A stretch of DNA of 64,000 bases from an uncultured Nitrospirales bacterium (GTDB taxonomy: Bacteria; Nitrospirota; Nitrospiria; Nitrospirales; UBA8639). How positions within the stretch are numbered: the stretch's first letter is position 1; each line of letters starts with the position of its first letter. Under the pieces are notes generated by a model. That model was not told the DNA's origin, ran no database searches, and was given only the letters and a program-made list of their open reading frames with translations. Shown here one piece after another: positions 16,770 through 25,041 of this stretch. The stretch spans positions 1,149,001-1,213,000 of the forward strand of contig OY282373.1 in the NCBI GenBank assembly GCA_958295805.1. The letters are read 5' to 3'. A program made the translations under genes and the position numbers.

Positions 16770-17896
16770 TGAGAGATCGGATCCGCATTCTGAACGTCGT
16801 CGGGGCGCGGCCCAACTTCATGAAGATCGCGCCCTTGATGTCCGCGTATCGTCGAAACGAGGTCATCGAGCCGCTGCTGATTCACACGGGTCAGCACTAT
16901 GACGAGAACATGAGCAGACTCTTCTTCCATGACTTGGGAATTCCCGAGCCGGACTTCAACCTGGAAGTGGGTTCGGGAAGCCACGCCGTGCAGACGGCGG
17001 AGATTATGAAATCCTTCGAGCCCGTGGTGCTTCGGTCCCGACCCGATGCCGTGCTGGTGGTCGGTGACGTGAACGGCACGATCGCCTGTGGCTTGGTGGC
17101 GGTGAAGCTGGGCGTTCCCTTGGTTCACGTCGAAGCGGGTCTGCGGAGTGGGGATCGCACGATGCCCGAGGAGATCAACCGCATTCTCACCGACGCTATC
17201 AGTGATCTGTTGTTCTGTACCGAACAGTCGGGAATTGACAACCTCGCACGCGAGGGCATTGGGGCCGAGAAGGCGTTCCTGGTCGGCAACCTGATGGTTG
17301 ATTCGCTGCTTGATCACCGAGAGCGGTGCCAGGCGTCCTCAATCCTGGAGACGCTGAGACTGATGCCGCGGAAATACGCGGTACTGACGCTGCATCGACC
17401 GTCCAACGTGGATGATCGAGACGTGCTGACCGGCATTCTCGACGCGCTTGTCGAGATTCATGCGGACATGTCGATCGTCCTGCCCCTGCATCCACGACTT
17501 CGGAAGTCTCTGGTCGATTTCGGACTGAACCAGCGTCTTGCGGGGATGAACCGGCTAAGGGTGACTGATCCGCTCGGCTACCTCGACTTCCTGCGGCTCA
17601 TGAGCGAAGCCGGAATCGTCCTGACCGATTCGGGAGGGATTCAGGAGGAGACGACGATTCTGCAGGTGCCGTGTTTGACGTTGCGAGAGAACACCGAGCG
17701 CCCGGTGACTCTCGATGTCGGAACCAATCGCTTAGCGGGCACGACCACGGAGAGCATCTTGACGGCCTTTCGCTCGACGTTCTCGAATCGGGTTGCCGGC
17801 GAAGTGCCGCCTCTCTGGGACGGCCAAGCCGCCGGCAGGATCGTGGCGATTCTGGCTGAGAAACTGCCCCGAATCAGGGCCGCCCGGAGCCATTGA
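16766..17896 (+). CDS. wecB: UDP-N-acetylglucosamine 2-epimerase (non-hydrolysing)
   Basis: This enzyme interconverts UDP-GlcNAc and UDP-ManNAc in the cytoplasm. The 376-residue length and these motifs fit the family: LNVVGARPNFMKIAPL at the N-terminus, LLIHTGQHYDENMS, VHVEAGLRSGDRTMPEEINR near residue 125 with the conserved Glu-Ala-Gly-Leu-Arg, VLTLHRPSNVDD, and ILTDSGGIQEETTILQVPCL with the Glu pair at the active site. The start is GTG 16766 or ATG 16769; the AGGGGG at 16751-16756 is better spaced for the GTG. It overlaps the glycosyltransferase stop. The nucleotide-sugar dehydrogenase facing it across the palindrome array could use the product. Confidence 0.93.
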   Translation: MMRDRIRILNVVGARPNFMKIAPLMSAYRRNEVIEPLLIHTGQHYDENMSRLFFHDLGIPEPDFNLEVGSGSHAVQTAEIMKSFEPVVLRSRPDAVLVVGDVNGTIACGLVAVKLGVPLVHVEAGLRSGDRTMPEEINRILTDAISDLLFCTEQSGIDNLAREGIGAEKAFLVGNLMVDSLLDHRERCQASSILETLRLMPRKYAVLTLHRPSNVDDRDVLTGILDALVEIHADMSIVLPLHPRLRKSLVDFGLNQRLAGMNRLRVTDPLGYLDFLRLMSEAGIVLTDSGGIQEETTILQVPCLTLRENTERPVTLDVGTNRLAGTTTESILTAFRSTFSNRVAGEVPPLWDGQAAGRIVAILAEKLPRIRAARSH

Positions 17897-17983
17897 GGCT
17901 TGAGGCGACATTTGGTGCGTCTCAACGCGACAATCAGAGCGTTTACTTCTCACGGCATTCCTGTATGTGTTCCCTCTACCCCA

Positions 17984-18354
17984 CCCTCACCCCGTCCCTC
18001 TCCCGTCAAGGGAGAGGGGGCAGGAAAGAGGACGGGCGCACCAAGTTTTTCCTCTCCCCTAGTGGGAGAGGGGCAGGAAAGGGAACGGACTCACCAAGTT
18101 TGCCCTCTCCCTTGGTGGGAGAGGAGGCAGGAAAGGGGACGGGCGCACCAAGTTTTTCCTCTCCCTTGGTGGGAGAGGGGGCAGGAAAGGGAACGGACTC
18201 ACCAAGTTTTCCCTCTCCCTTGGTGGGAGAGGGGGAAGGAAAGGGAACGGACTCACCAAGTTTTCCCTCTCCCTTGGTGGAAGAGGGGCGGGAAAGGGGA
18301 CGGGCGCACCAAGTTTTTCCTCTCCCCTGGTGGGAGAGGGGCAGGGTGAGGGGG
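17984..18354. repeat. Array of seven REP-like palindromes, 53-54 bp period
   Basis: Seven palindromes of the type CCTCTCCC-TTGGT-GGGAGAGG start at about 17997, 18051, 18104, 18158, 18212, 18266 and 18319. The period is strictly 53 or 54 bases. The links between them carry AGGAAAGGG, a variable GGACGGGCGC or GAACGGACTC block, and CACCAAGTTTT. The whole array is bracketed by inverted arms: CCCTCACCCC at 17984-17993 and GGGTGAGGGG at 18344-18353. Both strands are open to translation with repeated peptides, but this is a by-product of the repeat. It fills the gap between two convergent genes (17897-18432), where it may end transcription in both directions. Confidence 0.9.
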
Positions 18355-18432
18355 AAATCCCTGGTCGTGGTCCATTTCACTTATGCAAAGGTCTCAAACG
18401 GGAGAAGAGCAACACTGAGAGGGAATGGGGAT

Positions 18433-19734
18433 CTATAACAAGGTAACGTGCTCTTTATTCTTTTTGACGTGACGGGTTGCGTTCCGTGTATCAAAGATGA
18501 TCGATGCACGTTCAACGATCATGTCATAGTCAAACGTGGAATGGGCCGTAAGAATCAGGCAGGCGTCACATTCAGTCAGCAATGGCGGAGATAAGGTCTT
18601 GGCAGCGTACTCCGTATCCCCCAGCGTCAGTCTTGGAGCGAATGGATCCACGTAGATCAACGTCGCTCCTTCCGTCTGTAATAATTCCATGACCTTGGTC
18701 GCCGGTGACTGTCGGGGGTCTCCAACGTCGGCCTTGTAGGTCACTCCCAGGACGAGAATCGTCGCGCCGTTCAAACATTTTCCGTTTTTATTGAGAATTC
18801 GTTGCAGTTTCCCCACGACAAAGTACGGCATTCCCTCATTGATTTCTCCAGCCAGCTCGATAAAGCGCGCGTGGAGATCGTAGGCTTTTGATTTCCACGA
18901 CAAATAATAGGGGTCAAGGGGAATGCAGTGTCCTCCGACCCCCGGTCCGGGGTAAAAAGGCATGAACCCGAAATTTTTTGTGGTCGCCGCGTCGATCACT
19001 TCATGAACGTTGATGCCCATTCGGTCGCAGAGCATGGCCAACTCATTCACGAACGCAATGTTGACCGATCTAAACACGTTTTCAACCAACTTGGTCATTT
19101 CCGCGACGCGTGCCGAGGAAACGGGAAAGATGTTGACAATCGATTGTTCATAAAAGGTCCGTGCCATTTCACCACAGGTTGACGTGACGCCTCCAACGAG
19201 CTTGGCGGTATTGTGGGTCTTGAAGGAAGCGTTTCCGGGATCGACGCGTTCCGGTGAAAACGCAACGAAGAGATTGCGTCCTGCTTGAAGCCCGCGTCCG
19301 GTTAATGCCGGTACGATGATTTCTTCAGTGGTTCCTGGGTAGGACGTGCTTTCCAGGACGACGAGCATGTCGGGATGAGCGTGTTGGGCCAGGGTCTTTG
19401 TGACCTTGAGCACGGCGCCGAGGTCAGGCTCTTTGTTGGCGGTGAGCGGGGTGGGGACGCAAATCAGAACAATGTCGCATTTCTGAAGAACGTTGAAGTT
19501 CGTGGTGACGGAAAATCCGGTTGTGCCTGATACGTGCGCGAGGTCTGCATCCTGGACGTCTCCGATGTAGCTTTGCCCTTTGTCAATCCGGGCGATTTTT
19601 TCATGATCTTCGTCTATTCCGAACACGCGAAATCCTGTTTTTGCCTGAAGAACCGCTAGAGGAAGTCCAACGTATCCTAAGCCCACCACGCCGACGACCG
19701 CGGAATGATCGTGTATTTTGTCCAATAACGCCAT
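18433..19734 (-). CDS. UDP-N-acetyl-D-hexosamine 6-dehydrogenase (WbpA/WecC type)
   Basis: This 433-residue protein oxidises the C6 hydroxyl of a UDP-HexNAc to the uronic acid with two NAD+. The N-terminal Rossmann loop is VVGVVGLGYVGLPLAVLQ, the middle domain has AEMTKLVENVFRSVNIAFVN, and the catalytic cysteine is in PGPGVGGHCIPLDPYYLSW near residue 265. The C-terminal UDP-binding domain carries VLGVTYKADVGDPRQSP. This form of the cysteine loop is closer to UDP-GlcNAc 6-dehydrogenases (WbpA/TviB) than to UDP-glucose dehydrogenase, though UDP-ManNAc is an alternative substrate given wecB nearby. It lies 34 bases after cysC on the same strand. Confidence 0.9.
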   Translation of the reverse strand: MALLDKIHDHSAVVGVVGLGYVGLPLAVLQAKTGFRVFGIDEDHEKIARIDKGQSYIGDVQDADLAHVSGTTGFSVTTNFNVLQKCDIVLICVPTPLTANKEPDLGAVLKVTKTLAQHAHPDMLVVLESTSYPGTTEEIIVPALTGRGLQAGRNLFVAFSPERVDPGNASFKTHNTAKLVGGVTSTCGEMARTFYEQSIVNIFPVSSARVAEMTKLVENVFRSVNIAFVNELAMLCDRMGINVHEVIDAATTKNFGFMPFYPGPGVGGHCIPLDPYYLSWKSKAYDLHARFIELAGEINEGMPYFVVGKLQRILNKNGKCLNGATILVLGVTYKADVGDPRQSPATKVMELLQTEGATLIYVDPFAPRLTLGDTEYAAKTLSPPLLTECDACLILTAHSTFDYDMIVERASIIFDTRNATRHVKKNKEHVTLL

Positions 19735-19768
19735 CTGTGCCTCTCTGGATATTGATGCTCCGAATTGG

Positions 19769-20317
19769 TCAAACCTCGGTGAACGGCTTGAGGAGTTCCA
19801 ATTCTTCTAATTGTCTCAGGATTTTCTGAAGACTGTCCTGAGGCTGTTCCGTGTTGGTTTCGACGAGAATCTCCGGATTTTGGGGTTCTTCATACGGATC
19901 GGAAATGCCCGTGAAGCATGAAATTTCTTTCCGTTGTGCCTTGGCGTACAAGCCTTTGGGGTCACGTTCAATACAGACGTGCAGGGGACACTTGACGAAT
20001 ACTTCGACGAAGTTCCCAATTTCTCTGCGCGCGTCCGCGCGAGCGTGAGCATAGGGCGAGATTGCTGCCACGATCACCACTCCCCCCACGTTGGTGAGGA
20101 GTGTGGCCACGTAGGCAATCCGTCTGATGTTTTCCTCACGATCCTCCCGTGTAAACCCCAACTCTTTGGTCAACCGTTTCCTCACTTCATCACCATCCAA
20201 CAGCACCACGGGAAGCCCGAGTTGTCTGAGGGAGTCTTTCAAGAGCGTGGCAAGCGTGCTTTTTCCTGCGCCCGACAAGCCGGTAAACCAGACGGTAAAT
20301 CCCTTCGCGTGCTTCAT
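19769..20317 (-). CDS. cysC: Adenylylsulfate kinase (APS kinase)
   Basis: The 182-residue enzyme phosphorylates APS to PAPS. It has the P-loop GLSGAGKSTLA at about residues 13-23, DGDEVRKRLTKELGFTREDR after it, and the APS-binding lid PKGLYAKAQRKEI, followed by GISDPYEEP. There is no fused ATP sulfurylase, and no ATP sulfurylase or reductase gene is next to it. The neighbours are metG upstream and a nucleotide-sugar dehydrogenase downstream, with 30-35 base gaps, so it is probably in the same operon. A link to sulfation of glycans is plausible but no sulfotransferase is seen in the window. Confidence 0.93.
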   Translation of the reverse strand: MKHAKGFTVWFTGLSGAGKSTLATLLKDSLRQLGLPVVLLDGDEVRKRLTKELGFTREDREENIRRIAYVATLLTNVGGVVIVAAISPYAHARADARREIGNFVEVFVKCPLHVCIERDPKGLYAKAQRKEISCFTGISDPYEEPQNPEILVETNTEQPQDSLQKILRQLEELELLKPFTEV

Positions 20318-20347
20318 TTTTTTCTCCTTGAGATTCGTAAGAGTCGA

Positions 20348-22360
20348 TTATTTTACCTTTGTGCCCGGCTGAACGTCGCCGTTCTCAACCGCGATGAGCC
20401 CTTGGACTTCCTGATCCCCTGCCGCTAAGATCATGCCTTGAGAAGCGACGCCCATCAGTGTCGCCGGTTTGAGGTTCGCCACGACCACCACGGTTTTCCC
20501 AACCATATCGTCCGGGCTGTATTTTTTTCCGATTCCCGCGACAATCTGTCTGTGTTCGGTGCCGAGGTCCACCTGGAGTTTGAGGAGTTTGGCTGATTTG
20601 GGTATGCGTTCGGCCGTGAGGACTTTTGCAACCGTTAAGTGAACCTTCTGAAAATCGTGAATCGTGATGAGACCGTCCTCTTGCTGCGATGGAGGAGACG
20701 AAGTCCCCTCAGTGCGGGGCGTTGCCGTGGACGCCGCTCCCGACGTTGATGGAGATGGGGCGGCTGATTGGTCCGTTTTCATGGAGTCTCCTTGTCGCAA
20801 AAAGGTCGATGCGTCGATTCTCGGGAATAAGGCTTTCCCTTTGGCCACGACGGCCTCTGCTCCCCCGTCACCCCAGGCAATGGGGGAGGCGAGGAGCATT
20901 TGTGAAACATCATGGGGAAGCCCAAGTTGTCGAGCTACCTCTCGCGCGGTTTCCGGCATGAATGGATAGGTGGCGACGCAAAGGAACCGGAGGGTTTCCG
21001 CTGCGTGAAAGAGCACGGTCTGAAGTCGTTTTGAGTCGGCAGGGTCTTTTGCAAGCACCCAGGGCGCGGTTCTGTCGATGTATTGATTGCCAAGCTGAAC
21101 CAATCCCCATATCGCTTCGAGCGTTCGGTTGAACGCCAACCGATCCGCACGTAAATGATCGGGCATTGTTTTGTGAATGAGCAATTCCGCGGCGGATTGC
21201 AGTTCTGTTTCGAGCTGGGTGACCTCAGAAGCATGTGAAGGAGGCACCGTGCCGCGGCAACACCGCTGGATCAACGTGACGGTTCGACTCAACAAGTTGC
21301 CCAGGCCATTGGCCAAGTCACCGTTGACGCGGCCGATAAAGGATTCATACGAAAAATTCCCATCCTGTCCAAAGGGGATCTCGCGCAGCAGAAAATATCG
21401 AAACGCATCAGCACCGAATTGGTCCACGACGGTGTACGGGTCAATGACGTTGCCCCGGCTTTTGGACATTTTTTCTCCATCAACCGTCCACCAGCCGTGT
21501 GCAAAGATCGCGTGGGGCAATGGCATCTCCAACGCCATCAGCATGGTTGACCAGTACACCGCATGCGTCGTCAGAATGTCTTTGCCGACCAGATGCACGG
21601 TTGCCGGCCACACGCGATTCTCCGCGGGTTGCGCCGGCAGGTATTCGAGTCCCGAGATGTAATTGATCAGCGCGTCGAACCACACGTACGTGACGTAGTT
21701 CGCGTCAAATGGCAATTCAATGCCCCAGGCCAGACGCGATTTTGGACGAGAAATGGAGAGATCTTCCAACGGTTTTTGCAGAAAGCCCAATACTTCGTTG
21801 CGACGAGACTCCGGACGAATAAAAGAAGGGTTGGCTTGAACGTGCTCAATCAGCCGTTGTTGATATCGTCCCATGCGAAAGAAGTAATTGCTTTCGCTGA
21901 GTTGCTCAACCGGCCGTTGACAGTCGGGACACAGACCGCGTTCAACGTCCTTTTCCGTCCAGAAGCGTTCGTCGAACGTGCAATACCAGCCGGTATAGTC
22001 CGCGTGATAGATGAGCTGCGCGTCATACAGGGCTTGCAAACAGCGTTGAACCACGGCTCGATGCGGGGCATCGGTGGTGCGAATGAAGCCGTCGTTGGAA
22101 ATGCCGAGTTTCTTCCAGAGGTTGAGAAATTGTGGGGTCAATCGGTCGCAATGAGCTTGTGGTGAAATCCCCGCTTGGGCCGCAGCCTGCTGGACTTTTT
22201 GACCGTGTTCATCCAGTCCCGTCAGAAAAAAGACTTCTTCCCCAATCAGGCGATGCCAGCGTGCCAGGACGTCTGCCGCGATGGTGGTGTAGGCGTGTCC
22301 AATGTGCGGGACGTCGTTCACGTAGTAAATGGGCGTGGTGATGTAAAAGGGTTTCGGCAT
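20348..22360 (-). CDS. metG: Methionine--tRNA ligase
   Basis: This 670-residue enzyme charges tRNA-Met. The HIGH motif is PHIGHAYTTIAADV near residue 17, the KMSKS loop is GEKMSKSRGNV near residue 300, and a one-knuckle zinc region reads CPDCQRPVEQLSES. After a low-complexity Ser/Thr/Pro linker around residue 535-560, the C-terminus holds a tRNA-binding OB-fold (EMAPII/Trbp111-like) with VHLTVAKVLTAERIPKSAKL and GMILAAGD. This fused dimerisation domain is common in bacteria. It lies between holB and cysC in one probable operon. No T-box or SAM-linked leader is seen; the gap to holB is 51 bases. Confidence 0.96.
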   Translation of the reverse strand: MPKPFYITTPIYYVNDVPHIGHAYTTIAADVLARWHRLIGEEVFFLTGLDEHGQKVQQAAAQAGISPQAHCDRLTPQFLNLWKKLGISNDGFIRTTDAPHRAVVQRCLQALYDAQLIYHADYTGWYCTFDERFWTEKDVERGLCPDCQRPVEQLSESNYFFRMGRYQQRLIEHVQANPSFIRPESRRNEVLGFLQKPLEDLSISRPKSRLAWGIELPFDANYVTYVWFDALINYISGLEYLPAQPAENRVWPATVHLVGKDILTTHAVYWSTMLMALEMPLPHAIFAHGWWTVDGEKMSKSRGNVIDPYTVVDQFGADAFRYFLLREIPFGQDGNFSYESFIGRVNGDLANGLGNLLSRTVTLIQRCCRGTVPPSHASEVTQLETELQSAAELLIHKTMPDHLRADRLAFNRTLEAIWGLVQLGNQYIDRTAPWVLAKDPADSKRLQTVLFHAAETLRFLCVATYPFMPETAREVARQLGLPHDVSQMLLASPIAWGDGGAEAVVAKGKALFPRIDASTFLRQGDSMKTDQSAAPSPSTSGAASTATPRTEGTSSPPSQQEDGLITIHDFQKVHLTVAKVLTAERIPKSAKLLKLQVDLGTEHRQIVAGIGKKYSPDDMVGKTVVVVANLKPATLMGVASQGMILAAGDQEVQGLIAVENGDVQPGTKVK

Positions 22361-22411
22361 GGGCGTTTGTTTTTGGTTGTTGATTGCTGATTTGAGAACA
22401 TTCGAGTTTGT

Positions 22412-23425
22412 TCAGGCAACACGTCGGATCACTTGATGAAACCGAAGCAGAAAATTCTCCAGGGCCAACTGGAGATTCAGGTTTTGCCTTGGTGCCCGTT
22501 CCAGCGCGTGCAGGCGTTCCGCAAGCTCGACGACGTGCGCGGGGTCTACCGACTCTGCGACGTGGTGAAGCGTCTCGACGTTCTTCTGATGTAAGAGGAG
22601 GTCTCGCTCCGCGCCGATGCTGACCAGCAGGAGGTCACGCAGTCCATGGGCGAGCCACTCAATCACGTCAGGGAATCGTTTGGTTTTTGACAGGTCTTCC
22701 GCTCGTTCAAGAATGGTCGTGGGATTGGCCGGGGGCCTGTCCCGGCATAATTGAAAAAAGTGATCGTGTTGGCTGCGAAGTTGGGCCGTATCCATCCCGA
22801 AGGCCACGCCAATCCGGTTGCCGGAAATCTGAGCAAGAAATTTGGCATCGTCGCTCGCCACGGCCCGTTTCAGTGCCAGGGCACCTTCAAATTGCATGGA
22901 CGTTGCCGGAGAAAATTTCAGAGTCAAACAGCGCGACCGTACGGTCGCCAACAGACGGAAGGGTTGGCTGGTCACCAGAATAAATACACTGTGGTCGGGT
23001 GGATCCTCCAAGGTCTTGAGAAAGGCATTCGCGGCGTTGGTCGTGAGTCGGTCGGCGTCGTCAATGATACAGATTTTATGAGAGCTGAACAGTGGACGGT
23101 AGATCATGTGACGTTCAATCTCTCGAACCTGATCGATTTTAATCTGCGGGTTGGCTTTCTCCCGTTCAGGTTGGATCATCAACGCGTCGGGATAGGTACC
23201 CGTGGCCACTTGGCGACAGGCTCGGCACTCTCCGCAGGAGTCCGGTTGAGACGAAGCCGGAGGGGTGTCACAGGATAAGGCTTGAGCAAACCGGACGGCC
23301 ATGAGCCGTTTGCCGATTCCTTCGTCTCCTGAAAAGAGGTAGGCGTGGCCGATGGTTTGCCGGCCTAATGCCGTCCGGATTTTGCGTTTGGGTCCGTCGT
23401 GTCCGATGATGTCGGCGAATGGCAT
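22412..23425 (-). CDS. holB: DNA polymerase III subunit delta'
   Basis: This 337-residue clamp-loader subunit starts MPFADIIGHDGPKRKIRTAL. It has the P-loop-like GDEGIGKRLMAVRFAQAL near residue 33, a zinc-type cluster CGECRACRQ, IIDDADRLTTNAANAFLKTL with the SRC-type motif further on as ATVRSRCLTLKF, and a helical collar domain. Delta' joins delta and the ATP-hydrolysing tau/gamma subunits to load the beta clamp. It follows tmk by 16 bases, the common bacterial order tmk-holB. Confidence 0.93.
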   Translation of the reverse strand: MPFADIIGHDGPKRKIRTALGRQTIGHAYLFSGDEGIGKRLMAVRFAQALSCDTPPASSQPDSCGECRACRQVATGTYPDALMIQPEREKANPQIKIDQVREIERHMIYRPLFSSHKICIIDDADRLTTNAANAFLKTLEDPPDHSVFILVTSQPFRLLATVRSRCLTLKFSPATSMQFEGALALKRAVASDDAKFLAQISGNRIGVAFGMDTAQLRSQHDHFFQLCRDRPPANPTTILERAEDLSKTKRFPDVIEWLAHGLRDLLLVSIGAERDLLLHQKNVETLHHVAESVDPAHVVELAERLHALERAPRQNLNLQLALENFLLRFHQVIRRVA

Positions 23426-23441
23426 GGTGGAATCGACGTGG

Positions 23442-24167
23442 TTAAGACGGGTTGACGGACACGCGTTGGGTCCGCAGACCGGCTTGAATCAGAGGCTCGA
23501 CCACGGCGATGACGTGCTTGGAAATCGTCTGCGCGGACCGGCTGGCGTTCACCGTGTGAATGCGTCGAGCGTGTTGCTTAGCTAACGTTACAAATCCTTT
23601 CCGAACGCGTTGATGAAAGGCGGAGGTTTCATGATCCAGTCGATTTGCCTTATGGCTGTCTAATCGTCGTTTCAACCCTTGGGCAACGGGGAGATCCAAT
23701 AAAACAGTCAGGTCGGGAGTCAGGTTTTGTGATACCCAACGTGTAAGCGGACGAAGAGCGGAGAGTGGCAAGCCTCGGCCGAATCCCTGGTAGGCCAGGG
23801 TGGAATCGGTAAACCGATCGCAGAGGATAATCGCCCCTTGTTGTAAAGCCGGGCGCAGCAGGTTGGTGACGTGCTGGCTTCTGGCGGCCACAATCAAGGC
23901 CACTTCACATTCCGGCGTGAGGGGATCCGCTAAGTCACGGACGGGGTCTGGCCGAAGAAGCATGTCTCGAATCTGTTCCGCTACCGGGGTGCCCCCGGGT
24001 TCACGCGTTTCCAGTACCCACAATCCTTTGGACCGGAGGTAGTGGGCGAGGGCGCGGGATTGGGTTGATTTCCCGCTCCCTTCGACCCCCTCGAAGGTGA
24101 TAAACAGGCCCTTGCGACGCGATGGTTTGGTTCCGTCTGGTGTCTCTGGAGAACGTGTGCGTGCCAC
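23442..24167 (-). CDS. tmk: Thymidylate kinase
   Basis: The enzyme phosphorylates dTMP to dTDP. The P-loop is FITFEGVEGSGKSTQSRALA at about residues 22-41, the DR(F/Y) motif is ILCDRFTDSTLAYQGFGRGL near residue 128, and LTVLLDLPVAQGLKRR follows. The 241-residue length includes a basic N-terminal extension of some 20 residues. The start is GTG 24167; no in-frame ATG precedes the P-loop. It is the first gene of the leftward run tmk-holB-metG-cysC-dehydrogenase, and it faces the DUF502 gene across a shared intergenic region. Confidence 0.93.
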   Translation of the reverse strand: MARTRSPETPDGTKPSRRKGLFITFEGVEGSGKSTQSRALAHYLRSKGLWVLETREPGGTPVAEQIRDMLLRPDPVRDLADPLTPECEVALIVAARSQHVTNLLRPALQQGAIILCDRFTDSTLAYQGFGRGLPLSALRPLTRWVSQNLTPDLTVLLDLPVAQGLKRRLDSHKANRLDHETSAFHQRVRKGFVTLAKQHARRIHTVNASRSAQTISKHVIAVVEPLIQAGLRTQRVSVNPS

Positions 24168-24210
24168 GGTGCATCGTAATCCAACTCATTGATCTACGCA
24201 AGAAAAGAGG

Positions 24211-24239
24211 TTGAACGCCACGCCGTATGCTTGTAATAT
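24211..24239 (+). promoter_or_regulatory. Sigma-70-type promoter for the DUF502-glmU-glmS run
   Basis: TTGAAC at 24211-24216 and TAATAT at 24234-24239 are 17 bases apart, close to the consensus TTGACA-17-TATAAT. They lie about 90 bases upstream of the DUF502 start in the gap between two divergent gene runs. No operator or riboswitch was recognised between the promoter and the gene. Confidence 0.6.
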
Positions 24240-24329
24240 GCCGCCTGAAACTGTGAAAAAAGTCCGCCAGTTGCGTGGATTTCGTTGGTCGGGGGAACGC
24301 GAATAATCATCTCATCTTATCTTTGCCCA

Positions 24330-24950
24330 ATGTCAAGCACGGCGTTGAAACGGTATTTTCTCACGGGATTATTAGTGGTGACTCCTATCTGGGGCACGGT
24401 GTTGGTCCTGAAAACCCTTTTTGTCACCGTGGACGGCATCTTGGGAAACATGCTGGCTGAGGTGGTGACGGAAGACTACTACGTGCCGGGCTTGGGGATC
24501 TTGACGCTGGTCTTTCTGATTTTGTTCGCTGGGTTTATGGGCACCAATTATATCGGGGGTCGCTTGGTGAAACGGTGGGAAAAATTTTTGGAACGTGTGC
24601 CGATTGTTCGAGGCGTCTATGCGACGCTGAAATCCATGATGGACATTCTCTCGTTTCAACAGCGGGAAAAATATAATAAAGTGGTCATGATTCAATTTCC
24701 CAAGGACGGGAACTACTGTTTGGCCTTCGTGACCGGCGAGACCCAGGATGCGGTTCAGACCTTGGCACCTGAACCTCTGGTGCACGTGTACGTTCCTACC
24801 TCGCCGAATCCGACGTCGGGGTATTTTTTGTTGGTTCCGGAACGGGAAGTGGTTTCCGTGGGAATGAGCGTGGAAGAAGCCATGAAATTGATCGTCTCAG
24901 GGGGACTGTATTCCTCAAATAAGACCATGGGGGTGTCGGTTTCCTCGTGA
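24330..24950 (+). CDS. DUF502 family membrane protein
   Basis: This 206-residue protein has two predicted transmembrane helices: YFLTGLLVVTPIWGTVLVL near residue 9, and a second around ILTLVFLILFAGFMGTNYIG near residue 57. The hallmark segments RVPIVRGVYATLKSMMDILS and AFVTGETQDAVQTL place it in DUF502, an inner-membrane family of unknown function found in many bacteria and plants. I chose ATG 24330 because MSSTALKRYFLTG matches the family start; a longer frame upstream adds a poorly conserved peptide. It precedes glmU by 91 bases. Confidence 0.9.
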   Translation: MSSTALKRYFLTGLLVVTPIWGTVLVLKTLFVTVDGILGNMLAEVVTEDYYVPGLGILTLVFLILFAGFMGTNYIGGRLVKRWEKFLERVPIVRGVYATLKSMMDILSFQQREKYNKVVMIQFPKDGNYCLAFVTGETQDAVQTLAPEPLVHVYVPTSPNPTSGYFLLVPEREVVSVGMSVEEAMKLIVSGGLYSSNKTMGVSVSS

Positions 24951-25041
24951 TCGATCATCGTCCGTTCCCGTGCAGTGCGTCGCAATCAAGGCAGAAGACC
25001 CTCCAATGGATCCGTCGCTGCTCAATGGAGGTGAGTTGTTG

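Noticed and set aside
17984-18354. CRISPR array
   Set aside because: The spacing is regular, but the links between palindromes are almost identical to one another rather than unique, and no cas gene is near. It fits an expanded palindrome array.
17893-18438. Repetitive protein genes on both strands of the palindrome array
   Set aside because: The frames stay open only because the repeat unit has a near multiple-of-three length and lacks stops. The peptides are Pro/Ser/Gly repeats with no ribosome site or neighbour support.
22361-22411. Leader element (T-box or SAM-type) before metG
   Set aside because: The gap to holB is 51 bases and holds no such structure.
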